Origin: Anaerolineae bacterium | GTDB lineage: Bacteria; Chloroflexota; Anaerolineae; JAAYZQ01 | Assembly (NCBI GenBank): GCA_016926595.1 | Contig: JAFGOG010000062.1 | Location: 1-33,910 of the forward strand | Direction of reading: 5' to 3' | Length of the DNA: 33,910 bases | Shown here: piece after piece, positions 22,715-31,090 of the stretch | How the letters are laid out: each line of letters opens with the position of its first letter | How positions within the stretch are numbered: position 1 is the first letter of the stretch | The notes under the pieces: model-generated | Database searches by the model: none | What the model saw: only the letters and a program-made list of their open reading frames with translations | Told to the model about the DNA's origin: nothing | Program-made: the position numbers and the translations under genes

Positions 22715-25700
22715 TTGACAACTGGATTTCTCGACTATCCATTTCGGATCTCCTATGGTCCAGGCGATGATCGGCTGCACGCCTTCTACATCCCTGCCCT
22801 GCAGGCCAGCATCCGTTATGACCGGATGACCGGCTATTTCACCAGCAGCGCTCTGGCGGTGGCGGCGGCGGGGGTGGCCCACCTGATCGCCAACAACGGG
22901 CAGATGCGGTTGCTTGTCGGGGCGCAGTTGGCGGCGGAGGATGTGGAGGCGATCCGCGCCGGCCATGACCTGCGGGAGGTCGTCGCCGCCCGGCTGGACC
23001 GCGCCTTGCCCAGCCCGGAGGCCTTGGCCGACCAGATGATGCGCGACCGGCTGGCAGCGCTGGCCTGGCTGGTGGCTGCCGGGTCGCTGGAGATCCGCGT
23101 CGTCCTGCCCAAGGGCGCCGACGGGCTGCCGCTCCCCCCGACCGAGAGCCACGACTATTTTCACGCCAAGATCGGCGTGTTCAGCGACGCCCACGGCGAC
23201 CAGGTAGCGTTCAGCGGCAGCGTCAACGAGTCGGAGACGGGCTGGCAGCGCAACTACGAGCAGTTCATGGTCTTTCGCTCCTGGACGGAGGAGGGGCGGC
23301 TGTACGTGGCCGAGGCGGCCGGCCGCTTTGAGCGGCTGTGGGCGCAGCGCGAGCCCGATTGGATCGCCCTGCCCATCCCCGAGGCCGCCCGCCAGCAGCT
23401 CCTGCGCTACGCACCCTCCGCCGCCCCAACGCGCGACCCGCTCGAACGGGCGCCGGAGCCGGTCCGTGAGCGCGCCGCGCAGATGGCGCTAGGCGGAGCC
23501 CGCCAGCAGGAGCAGATCGTGTGCCAGTTCCTGCGCGATGCGCCGCATCTCGTCGGCGCGTCGGGCCTGGGAGCGGCCACCTGCGCCCTTGCGCCCTGGC
23601 CGCACCAACAGGTGGTGGCCCGCCAGTTGGCGGCCGACTATCCGGGGCGCCACCTCCTGGCCGACGAGGTGGGCCTGGGCAAGACGATCGAGGCCGGGTT
23701 GGTGCTGCGCCAACTGCGGCTGAGCGGCATCGTCCGCCGCGGGCTCATCCTGGCACCCAAGTCGGTGCTGCGCCAATGGCAGGAGGAGCTGTACGAAAAG
23801 TTTGCGCTCAACGTGCCGATCTACGACGGCGCCCTGCTGCGCGACCTGTGGCAGAACGAGGTCGTCCCGACGACGCCCAACCCATGGGACTGCGTCGAGC
23901 TGGTGCTGGCCTCCAGCCAGTTGGTCAAGCGCCGCGACCGGCGGCAGACGTTGTTGGAGGCGCGCCCGTGGGACCTGGTGATCGTGGACGAGGCGCATCA
24001 CGCCCGCCGCAGGGATTTCCTGGACCTGGAGACCTACCGCCCCAACCGGCTGTTGGAGCTGCTCAACGATCTGCACAGGCGCACCCGTGGCCTGATCCTG
24101 ATGACCGCCACGCCGATGCAGGTGCACCCGATCGAGGTCTGGGACCTGCTCAGCCTGTTGGGCCTCAGCGGCGAGTGGGGAGCCGACGGGCGCAATTTTC
24201 TGACCTTTTACGAAGAGCTGCACCGGCCGCTCGACGAGGCCGATTGGTCGCTCATCTTTCGCCTGTTCCGGGCAGAGCTGGCCATGCGCGGCGGGCAGGT
24301 AGACGCACGCCTGGAAGACACGGCCTTGGACAGGCTGGGCCTGGTGGATTGGCACAGGGTCCGCGCCCTGGCAGACGAGCCGGATCCCGGCCGCGCCTTG
24401 CAGCGCCTCCCCGATCAAGCGCGCGGGCTGGCCGTGGGCATGATCCGGCAGCACACGCCGCTGCGCCGGTTGGTGTTTCGCAATACGCGGCCGCTGCTGC
24501 GCGAATATGTCCGGCAGGGACTGCTGCACGAGAATGTGCCCACGCGCGACCCCCGCCTGGTATGGATCTCGATGCGCGACGAGGAGCGGGCGCTCTATGA
24601 CCGGATCGAAGAGTATATTTCACGCTTTTACCACAAGTACGAGGGCGAGCGCAAGGGTTTGGGTTTCGTGATGACCGTCTACCGCCGGCGGCTGACCAGC
24701 AGCTTTTACGCCGTGCAGCGCAGCCTGGAGCGGCGGATGGCCTTCCTGCGCGGCCAGGCCGGCCTCGGGCTGGACGACGACGACTGGGAGCAGGAAGAGC
24801 TGAGCCTCGACGTCGACGAGCTGGTCGTGGAGGAACGAGCCCTGTACCGGGACGAGATCGACTATGTCGAGGCGTTTATCCACGACCTCAGCGGCCTGAG
24901 CGGGCACGACTCCAAGGTAGAGCGGCTCCTGGCCGATCTCCACCAGGCTTTTCGCCAGCGGGACACGGCCATCGTGTTTACCCAGTACACCGACACGATG
25001 GATTTTATCCGGGAGCAGTTGCGGCAGAGCTACGGGACCCAGGTGGCCTGCTACAGCGGCCGCGGCGGCGAGCGGTGGGACGGCGTGATGTGGGCGCCGG
25101 TCACCAAGGAGGAGATCAAGACCATCTTCCGCCAGGGAGAGGAGATCAAGGTCCTGGTCTGCACCGAGGCGGCCAGCGAGGGGCTGAACCTCCAGACGTG
25201 CGGGGTGCTGATCAACTATGACATGCCTTGGAACCCGATGCGGGTGGAACAGCGGATCGGCCGCCTGGACCGGATTGGGCAGCGGTATGACGCCGTCTGG
25301 ATCCGCAACTATTTCTACGAGGACACGGTCGAGGCTCGGGTCTACCGCGCCCTGTCAGACCGGATCGACTGGTTCCAGGAAGTGGTCGGGCCGTTGCAGC
25401 CGATCCTGGCCAGGGTTGGGCGCGCCATCCAGACGCTGGCCATGGCGCCGGGGGCCGAGCGGCAGCAGGCCCTGCGAGACGAGCTCGCCCAGCTCCAGGC
25501 CGACCTGGACGGCGCCCAGGCCGGCTTGAACCTGGACGAGTGGTCCGACCAAGCCAAGGGGGAAGCGCCCCAACCTTGGGATTCGCCGCTGAGCCTGGAG
25601 GAGCTGGCCGCGGCGCTGACGACGACGCCAACGCTGAAGGCGTGCTTTCGCCCCCACGAGGCGATACCCCAGGCCCTGTGGCTCAACTGCGAAGGGCATG

Positions 25701-26416
25701 AGACGGCGATCACTTTCGACCGGGCGACCTTTGACGACCACCCCAACACGCTACAACTGCTAACCTTTGGCAACCCACTGTTGACGGCTTTGCTGGCGCG
25801 GGTGCCGCCGGTCGCGGCCGGCGCGGCTGGTCCCCTTCTCCGGGCGAGCGTCGATGCGCCGCTGCCCCGCGTAGCCTACTATGCGCTCGACAGCGCTGGA
25901 CGCCCACGGCGGATGGATCGCCTGGCCGATCTGCGCACGGCCTTGGCCGCCGCCTCGCCCCATGGCCAGTGGCCAGAGGCGGCGATAGAAGCAGCTCAAC
26001 AGGACCTGCAGGCGACGGTGGACGCCAAGTGGAAGGCGATGGAGGACGCGCGTCGGCGGTTGGCCGAGGCTCAGCGCAGCGCCCAGGTGGCGCGGGCCGC
26101 CCGTCTGCTGGTCGACGCGGCGCTAGTCGAGCTGGCCCTGGGCCAGCAGCCAACCCTCCTGGAGCAGGCAGAATATCCTGCCGCCTTTGACGAGGCAGCA
26201 GTCACTGGGCTGAGGCGACACGGCTACCCGTGGGCGCCCCTGCTCCGGATTGTGCAGGATTACCTCCGGGAGGGCGGCCACAGGGCGCCGCCCCTACAGG
26301 CGCCCCGCCCTACCGATCCTTTCTATTTAGCGATCCAGAGCGAACCGGTCGAGCGACTCAAGCGCCATTTTGAGACGCTGAGGCAGCGGGCCGAGCGGTT
26401 GGTACAAGGTCTGTAG
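22715..26416 (+). CDS. PLD-like nuclease fused to SNF2-family helicase
   Basis: 1233 residues, TTG start at 22715 seven bases after the helicase stop. Residues 1-210 are a phospholipase-D-like domain with one HxK motif, YFHAKIGVF (H150, K152), followed by FSGSVNESETGW. Residues about 290-900 are an SNF2/RapA-like motor: Walker A DEVGLGKTIEAG (K323), DEAH box VIVDEAHHARR (D425), LMTATPMQ, and motifs V/VI SEGLNLQTC and EQRIGRLDRIGQ. The last 330 residues are a family-specific extension. DISARM encodes a PLD protein (DrmC) and an SNF2 helicase (DrmD) separately; here both are one chain. GC and codon style return to those of the DUF499 and methylase genes, suggesting common origin with them. A palindromic repeat (26271-26297) is inserted near the C-terminus. 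Confidence 0.9.
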   Translation: MTTGFLDYPFRISYGPGDDRLHAFYIPALQASIRYDRMTGYFTSSALAVAAAGVAHLIANNGQMRLLVGAQLAAEDVEAIRAGHDLREVVAARLDRALPSPEALADQMMRDRLAALAWLVAAGSLEIRVVLPKGADGLPLPPTESHDYFHAKIGVFSDAHGDQVAFSGSVNESETGWQRNYEQFMVFRSWTEEGRLYVAEAAGRFERLWAQREPDWIALPIPEAARQQLLRYAPSAAPTRDPLERAPEPVRERAAQMALGGARQQEQIVCQFLRDAPHLVGASGLGAATCALAPWPHQQVVARQLAADYPGRHLLADEVGLGKTIEAGLVLRQLRLSGIVRRGLILAPKSVLRQWQEELYEKFALNVPIYDGALLRDLWQNEVVPTTPNPWDCVELVLASSQLVKRRDRRQTLLEARPWDLVIVDEAHHARRRDFLDLETYRPNRLLELLNDLHRRTRGLILMTATPMQVHPIEVWDLLSLLGLSGEWGADGRNFLTFYEELHRPLDEADWSLIFRLFRAELAMRGGQVDARLEDTALDRLGLVDWHRVRALADEPDPGRALQRLPDQARGLAVGMIRQHTPLRRLVFRNTRPLLREYVRQGLLHENVPTRDPRLVWISMRDEERALYDRIEEYISRFYHKYEGERKGLGFVMTVYRRRLTSSFYAVQRSLERRMAFLRGQAGLGLDDDDWEQEELSLDVDELVVEERALYRDEIDYVEAFIHDLSGLSGHDSKVERLLADLHQAFRQRDTAIVFTQYTDTMDFIREQLRQSYGTQVACYSGRGGERWDGVMWAPVTKEEIKTIFRQGEEIKVLVCTEAASEGLNLQTCGVLINYDMPWNPMRVEQRIGRLDRIGQRYDAVWIRNYFYEDTVEARVYRALSDRIDWFQEVVGPLQPILARVGRAIQTLAMAPGAERQQALRDELAQLQADLDGAQAGLNLDEWSDQAKGEAPQPWDSPLSLEELAAALTTTPTLKACFRPHEAIPQALWLNCEGHETAITFDRATFDDHPNTLQLLTFGNPLLTALLARVPPVAAGAAGPLLRASVDAPLPRVAYYALDSAGRPRRMDRLADLRTALAAASPHGQWPEAAIEAAQQDLQATVDAKWKAMEDARRRLAEAQRSAQVARAARLLVDAALVELALGQQPTLLEQAEYPAAFDEAAVTGLRRHGYPWAPLLRIVQDYLREGGHRAPPLQAPRPTDPFYLAIQSEPVERLKRHFETLRQRAERLVQGL
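26271..26297. repeat. Palindromic repeat inserted near the end of the PLD-SNF2 gene
   Basis: GGGCGGC (26272-26278) and GCCGCCC (26287-26293) form a perfect 7-bp hairpin, followed by CTAC. It is translated as EGGHRAPPLQ. The layout (GGGCGGCC...GCCGCCCCTAC) is that of a common dispersed repeat of Chloroflexota and cyanobacteria, recalled from general knowledge. Confidence 0.6.
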
Positions 26417-26438
26417 GCGGCGGAGCATTGTTTGTAAA

Positions 26439-28748
26439 TTACCCCTGCCCCGCCTTGGGCAACTGCCAGGAGATCCACTGGCAGGCGCTTTCGTCGTCGG
26501 GGCGGTAGTTGGCGCAGGTGTAAAAGGGCCGGCCCTTGCGCGTCCGCTTTTGGATCACCGGCGCGCCGCACTGCGGGCACTTGACGCCGGCCACCGGGAT
26601 CGGCGCGCTGTAGCGGCAGGCGGGCCAGCCGCTGCAGCCGATGAACTTGCCCCGGCGGCCGAACTTGACGACCAGCGGACTGCCGCACTGGGGGCACAGC
26701 TCGCCGGTCGGCTCGGGCTTGAGCTCGACCACGGGCATTTTGTCCCGGGCCTCCTCTACAGAAGCGGCGAATGGGCCGTAGAACTCGCGCAGCATCGGCG
26801 CCCAGGCCTGCTCGCCGGCGGCGATGGCGTCCAGCTTTTCCTCCATCCCGGCGGTGAACTCGACGTTCACGACGTCGGGGAAATACCCGGCCAGCAGGTC
26901 GTCGACGATCAGGCCGATCCGGGTAGGGATCAGCTTGCGTTGCACACGCTCCACATAGTTCCTTTCCTGCAAAGTAGCCATGATCGGCGCGTAAGTGCTT
27001 GGCCGGCCGATGCCATACTCCTCCAGGGCCCGGATGAGCGCCGCATCGGTGTAGCGCGGTGGCGGCTCGGTAAAATGCTGGCCGGGCAGCAGTTGGACGA
27101 GGTCCAACTGCTCGCCCTGATGCAGGGGCGGAAGCTTGCGCTCCTCGTCCTGGGCAGGCTGGGCCTCGTCGCGGCCTTGTTCGTAAACCCGCAGGAACCC
27201 CGGGAACTTGACCTCCGACCCGACGGCGCGCAGCAGGTAGGGCCGGTCCTGGGGCGCAGGCCCAGCAGCAACGTCGACCGTGGTCTGTTCCAGAACCGCC
27301 GGCGCCATCTGGCTGGCCACGAACCGCTGCCAGATGAGGGTGTACAGCCGCAGCTCGTCGCGGTTCAGCGACGCCGGCGAGCGCCGCAGCGAGGCCGGAT
27401 CGCGCCAGGCGCTGGTAGGACGGACCGCCTCGTGGGCTTCCTGGGCGCGCCGGACCCGGGTCTTGTACTGAGGCGGCTGGTCCGGCAGATAGGCCGGGCC
27501 AAAGCGCTCGCCGATCACCTGCCGGGCTTGGGCCTGGGCAGACTCGGCCACGTGGACCGAGTCGGTGCGCATGTAAGTGATCAGCCCGGTCTGCTCCCCG
27601 TCGCCGACCTCCTTGCCCTCATACAGGGCCTGGGCCACCGCCATTGTCCGCTGTGCGGTAAAGCCCAGCTTGCGACTGGCCTCCTGCTGGAGGGTGCTGG
27701 TGATAAAGGGCGGCGCCGGGCTGCGGCGCCGCTCCTGGCGGCCAACCTGGTCCACCGCGAAAGACGAGCGCTGCAGGTCGTCGACCACAGCTTGGGCGGC
27801 TGCCTGGTCTCCCAGGTCCGGATCCTCCCCCCTGACCTTCGCCAACCGCGCCACAAAGCTGCCGGCCTGCTGCCTGGTATCGGCTGATAGCTGATGGCTG
27901 ATAGCTGACCGCTTCTTCAGCTCCGCCTCGATCGTCCAATATTCCACCGGCACAAAGGCCTCGACCTCCCGCTCCCGTTCGCACACCAGGCGCAGCGCCA
28001 CCGACTGCACCCGACCGGCCGACAGGCCCTTGCGGCCCATCTTGTCGCGCAGCAGCGGGCTGAGGGTAAAGCCCACCACCCGATCCAGGATCCGCCGCGC
28101 CTGCTGGGCGTCTACCCGCTCCTGCGAGATCTGGCGCGGCTGGGCAAAGGCGCGGTCGATCGCCTCCTTGGTGATCTCGTGAAACTCGACGCGATGGACC
28201 GCCACGCCGCGCAACTGGCGCTCCAGCGCCGCGGCCAGGTGCCAGGCAATCGCCTCACCCTCGCGATCCGGGTCGGTGGCCAGGTAGACCTCGGACGCCT
28301 GGCGGGCCTCGTTCTGAAGCCTCTTCACCACCTCCTTCTTTTTTTCGGGGATGACATAGCGCGGAGCAAAGTCGTGCTCGACGTCCACCCCCATCCGGTT
28401 GGCCGGCAGATCGCGCACATGGCCCACCGACGGCTCAACCCGGTAGCCCCGGCCCAGGAAGCGGCCGATCGTCCGGGCCTTGGCCGGCGACTCGACGATC
28501 ACCAGCTTGGGCCCCGTCGCCAGGCGCCGTTCCGCCGCCCGCGAGGCAATGGTGTGCGCTGCGGGATCCAGCGCGTCGTGGGCAGGCGTGCGCCCAAAGC
28601 GTACCAGCCGAGTGCCGCACACCGGGCAGGCGCCCTGGGTCGCCGGCCGGCCCTGCTCCCCCAGGAAAACGGCCTGCGCCCCGGCTATCTCTTGCTTCTG
28701 CCGGCACCTGACGCAGTACCCCGTGATCGGTTCGTCTGTTTGGCCCAT
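26439..28748 (-). CDS. topA: DNA topoisomerase I (type IA)
   Basis: 769 residues. Relaxes negatively supercoiled DNA by transient single-strand cleavage. The Toprim domain begins KLVIVESPAKARTIGRFLG (about 80-100) with the acidic motif DPDREGEAIAWHL. Active-site Y392 lies in LITYMRTDS. The N-terminal 75 residues form an extra zinc ribbon (CVRC near 12-15, CPVC near 41-44, DUF5679-like), a feature I associate with Chloroflexota TopA. Two C-terminal zinc fingers (CPQCGSPL..., CPQCGAPV...) follow the core. A tandem heptamer repeat is inserted in frame at about residues 280-290. The start is one base after the upstream guanylyltransferase stop, so the two are co-transcribed. It converges on the PLD-SNF2 gene with a 22-base gap. 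Confidence 0.96.
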   Translation of the reverse strand: MGQTDEPITGYCVRCRQKQEIAGAQAVFLGEQGRPATQGACPVCGTRLVRFGRTPAHDALDPAAHTIASRAAERRLATGPKLVIVESPAKARTIGRFLGRGYRVEPSVGHVRDLPANRMGVDVEHDFAPRYVIPEKKKEVVKRLQNEARQASEVYLATDPDREGEAIAWHLAAALERQLRGVAVHRVEFHEITKEAIDRAFAQPRQISQERVDAQQARRILDRVVGFTLSPLLRDKMGRKGLSAGRVQSVALRLVCEREREVEAFVPVEYWTIEAELKKRSAISHQLSADTRQQAGSFVARLAKVRGEDPDLGDQAAAQAVVDDLQRSSFAVDQVGRQERRRSPAPPFITSTLQQEASRKLGFTAQRTMAVAQALYEGKEVGDGEQTGLITYMRTDSVHVAESAQAQARQVIGERFGPAYLPDQPPQYKTRVRRAQEAHEAVRPTSAWRDPASLRRSPASLNRDELRLYTLIWQRFVASQMAPAVLEQTTVDVAAGPAPQDRPYLLRAVGSEVKFPGFLRVYEQGRDEAQPAQDEERKLPPLHQGEQLDLVQLLPGQHFTEPPPRYTDAALIRALEEYGIGRPSTYAPIMATLQERNYVERVQRKLIPTRIGLIVDDLLAGYFPDVVNVEFTAGMEEKLDAIAAGEQAWAPMLREFYGPFAASVEEARDKMPVVELKPEPTGELCPQCGSPLVVKFGRRGKFIGCSGWPACRYSAPIPVAGVKCPQCGAPVIQKRTRKGRPFYTCANYRPDDESACQWISWQLPKAGQG
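27882..27909. repeat. Four tandem heptamers inside topA
   Basis: GGCTGAT, AGCTGAT, GGCTGAT and AGCTGAC follow one another without gaps. In the topA frame they encode SAISHQLSAD, between the Toprim region and the active-site domain. The same heptamer family occurs at 31017-31072 and 33319-33424. Confidence 0.75.
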
Positions 28749-28749
28749 A

Positions 28750-29835
28750 TCACAAATACTCTTCCAACCCTTCGGCCTTTAACCGATCTACGATCTCTTT
28801 GACCGCCTGAGCCTTGGCCTTGTGGCAGACCAGCAGCGCCGTGGGCGTATCAACGATCACCAGATCGTGTACCCCGGCCGTAGCTACCAGCCGTTTCCCG
28901 GAGGTATAGACGTAGGTGCCGGCAGTGTCGACCAGCGCGGTCCGGCCCCCGCCGTGCACCAGGTTATCCCGGCCCTTGCTCAGCAGCCGGCTCAACTGGG
29001 CCCAATTGCCGATGTCGTCCCAGCCAATGTCCACCGGCAGCACGGCCACCCGCGCGGCCTTTTCCATCACCGCGTAATCGATCGACACCCGCGGCGCGCG
29101 ATCCCAAGCGGCGGCGAGCACCTGCGCCCGGCGGGGTGTGCCCCACGCCTCGGCCACCGCGTGCAGCGCCTCGGCAAGCGCGGGCGCCAACCGCGCCATC
29201 TCGTCCAGGATCGTCTGCGCCCGCCAGGCAAAGATGCCGGCATTCCAGTAATACTCGCCGCTGTCGACGAACTGCTGCGCGGTGGTCGCGTCCGGCTTTT
29301 CGGTAAAGCGCCGCACCTGAAAGGCTGACAGCTCACCCATCTGGCTCAAGAGAGCTCCCCTTTGGATATAGCCATAGCCGGTGTGGGGTTGGTTGGGGGT
29401 GATGCCCAGGGTCACCAGGTAATCATCAGCCGCCAGCCGCGCAGCGGCCTCCATGGCCTGGCGAAAGCCAGCCCCATCGGCAATATAGTGATCGGCCGGC
29501 AAGACCGCCATCACCGCCGCCGGGTCCTGCCGGCGCAGGACCGTCGCCGCCAGGCCGATACACGGCGCCGTGTCGCGCCGGCACGGCTCCACCAGCAGGT
29601 TCTCTGCGGGCAGATCAGGCACCTGCTCCACAACCCGCTGGGCATGATCCTGGCTCACCACCACGAACAACCTGGATAGGGGCACCAGGGGCTCGATGCG
29701 CTGCACGGTTTCCTGGAGCATGGTCTGAGGGCCTAACAGATCGAGAAACTGCTTGGGGATGTGGTTCCGGCTGCGGGGCCACAGCCGGGAGCCGATGCCA
29801 CCGGCCATGATAACAGCGTAGAGATGATCGTCCAT
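28750..29835 (-). CDS. manC: Mannose-1-phosphate guanylyltransferase
   Basis: 361 residues. Makes GDP-mannose from mannose 1-phosphate and GTP for cell-surface glycans or glycosylation. The nucleotidyltransferase signature AVIMAGGIGSRLWPRSR with PKQFL opens the protein. Later segments AVLPADHYI, GYGYIQ, FTEKPD and YYWNAGIFAW fit the GMP family; the length fits the single-domain form without a PMI domain. ATG 29835 is preferred over 29847 because GGAG lies six bases before it. It is the middle gene of a dprA-manC-topA array and ends one base before the topA ATG. Confidence 0.92.
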   Translation of the reverse strand: MDDHLYAVIMAGGIGSRLWPRSRNHIPKQFLDLLGPQTMLQETVQRIEPLVPLSRLFVVVSQDHAQRVVEQVPDLPAENLLVEPCRRDTAPCIGLAATVLRRQDPAAVMAVLPADHYIADGAGFRQAMEAAARLAADDYLVTLGITPNQPHTGYGYIQRGALLSQMGELSAFQVRRFTEKPDATTAQQFVDSGEYYWNAGIFAWRAQTILDEMARLAPALAEALHAVAEAWGTPRRAQVLAAAWDRAPRVSIDYAVMEKAARVAVLPVDIGWDDIGNWAQLSRLLSKGRDNLVHGGGRTALVDTAGTYVYTSGKRLVATAGVHDLVIVDTPTALLVCHKAKAQAVKEIVDRLKAEGLEEYL

Positions 29836-29878
29836 GACAATCTCCATTGATGGTTTGAATTTGGAAGGGTTTCCCAGA

Positions 29879-30988
29879 TTATTCTATTGTGTAGGGCGCC
29901 CTGCCCTCTCGGGCCAGCACATAGTGCATGCCGCCGACCTGGCGAACCATCCCCTTGAGCTCCATCAGCGCCAGTGTGCTGCTCACCTGGGCGATCGGCA
30001 GGCTGACCGCACGGCCCAGCTCGTCGACGTGCACCGGCTCGGCCGAGATGTGCTGCAACAGGACGGCTTCGGTTTCGTTCTCGGGCAGCACGGCCTGCGC
30101 CTGGGCCTGCTCGCTGACCATCGTCAGGTTCAGCTCCTCCAGCACGTCGGTCACGCCGGTGACCAGCTTGGCGCCGCGCTGAATTAGCTGGTTGGTGCCC
30201 CGGCTGCTCTTGGCGAATATGGTGCCCGGTATGGCAAACACCTCCCGCCCCTGTTCCGCCGCAAAGCCAGCGGTAATGAGCGCGCCGCTGCTTAGATCGG
30301 CCTCGACGACGATCGCCCCCAGCGACATACCGCTGATGATGCGGTTGCGCGGGGGAAAGTTGACCGCCTGTGGCTGGGCGCCCAGTGGATACTCGCTCAC
30401 CAAAGCCCCGTGCTCCATGATCTCGGCGGCCAGGCGCGCATGCTGCTGCGGATAGATGACGTCGACCCCCGAGCCGAGCACCGCCACCGTCCGGCCGCCC
30501 GCCTCCAGGCAGGCCCGGTGCGCTTCGGCGTCGATGCCCCGCGCCAGCCCGCTGACCACCGTCACCCCCACCCGGGCCAGCCCGGCGCCGAAAGCGCGCG
30601 CCGCCTCCTTGCCATAGGCCGACGCCTGGCGCGTGCCGACGATAGCCACCGCCCATTCATCCCGCTTTTCGAGGGAACCTCGCACGTACAGCAACGGCGG
30701 CGGGTTGTAGACCTGGCGAAGGTTGCGTGGATAGTCAGGATTGGCCCAGGTCAGCGCCTGCACGCCAAGGCGCTCCAGCTTTTTGACCTCGGCGTCGAGG
30801 TTCAGGTCCTCTCGCAGTTTCAGCAGGTTGGTCAGCGATCGCCTGTCGAGACCCGACTGCTGGAGATCATGAGCCGCAGCATGCCACGCCGTTTCCAGGT
30901 CGCCGAAATAGTCGAGCAGAGCGCGCAGTCGGGTCGCCCCAATGCCCTGCACCCGGTTGAACCCGATCCAGTAGCGGATATCTTCCAA
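29879..30988 (-). CDS. dprA: DNA-processing protein DprA
   Basis: 369 residues. Loads RecA on incoming single-stranded DNA in natural transformation. The N-terminal helix-hairpin-helix region (FNRVQGIGATRLRALLDYFG) is followed by the Rossmann-like DprA core: AIVGTRQASAYGKEAA, VVSGLARGIDAEAH, TVAVLGSGVDVIYP, FPPRNRIISG, LSSGALITAGFAAEQGR. The C-terminal 65 residues form a DprA winged helix (VHVDELGRAVSLPIAQVSSTL). TTG 30988 is preferred over TTG 30991 because GGAGG then sits five bases upstream. No promoter is evident in the 100 bases upstream, which are full of heptamer repeats, so it may be read with the PP2C-like gene. Confidence 0.95.
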   Translation of the reverse strand: MEDIRYWIGFNRVQGIGATRLRALLDYFGDLETAWHAAAHDLQQSGLDRRSLTNLLKLREDLNLDAEVKKLERLGVQALTWANPDYPRNLRQVYNPPPLLYVRGSLEKRDEWAVAIVGTRQASAYGKEAARAFGAGLARVGVTVVSGLARGIDAEAHRACLEAGGRTVAVLGSGVDVIYPQQHARLAAEIMEHGALVSEYPLGAQPQAVNFPPRNRIISGMSLGAIVVEADLSSGALITAGFAAEQGREVFAIPGTIFAKSSRGTNQLIQRGAKLVTGVTDVLEELNLTMVSEQAQAQAVLPENETEAVLLQHISAEPVHVDELGRAVSLPIAQVSSTLALMELKGMVRQVGGMHYVLAREGRAPYTIE

Positions 30989-31016
30989 CAACCCCTCCGT
31001 AGTAGATTTCAGCAGG

Positions 31017-31072
31017 CAGCTATCAGCTCTCAGCTTTGAGCCGTTACCTCGGAAGGCGCCTGCTGATAGCTG
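31017..31072. repeat. Inverted heptamer-type repeat between dprA and the PP2C-like gene
   Basis: CAGCTATCAGC (31017-31027) and GCTGATAGCTG (31062-31072) are perfect 11-bp inverted arms. The AGCTGAT/AGCTGAC family repeats also occur within topA and in the PP2C leader. The element fills most of the 102-base intergenic gap. Confidence 0.7.
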
Positions 31073-31090
31073 ACGGCTCCTGGCCGACCG

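Noticed and set aside
17269..26416. Complete BREX type 2 system
   Set aside because: BrxD-like and BrxHI-like genes are present, but no PglX, PglZ, PglY or PglW homologue is seen in the window.
10455..26416. Canonical DISARM system
   Set aside because: A methylase, PLD and SNF2 are present but there is no DUF1998 (DrmB) protein or DrmA-type helicase; the Lhr-like helicase fits BrxHI better.
26417..26438. Bidirectional terminator between the convergent SNF2 and topA genes
   Set aside because: The 22-base gap contains no stem-loop or T-run.
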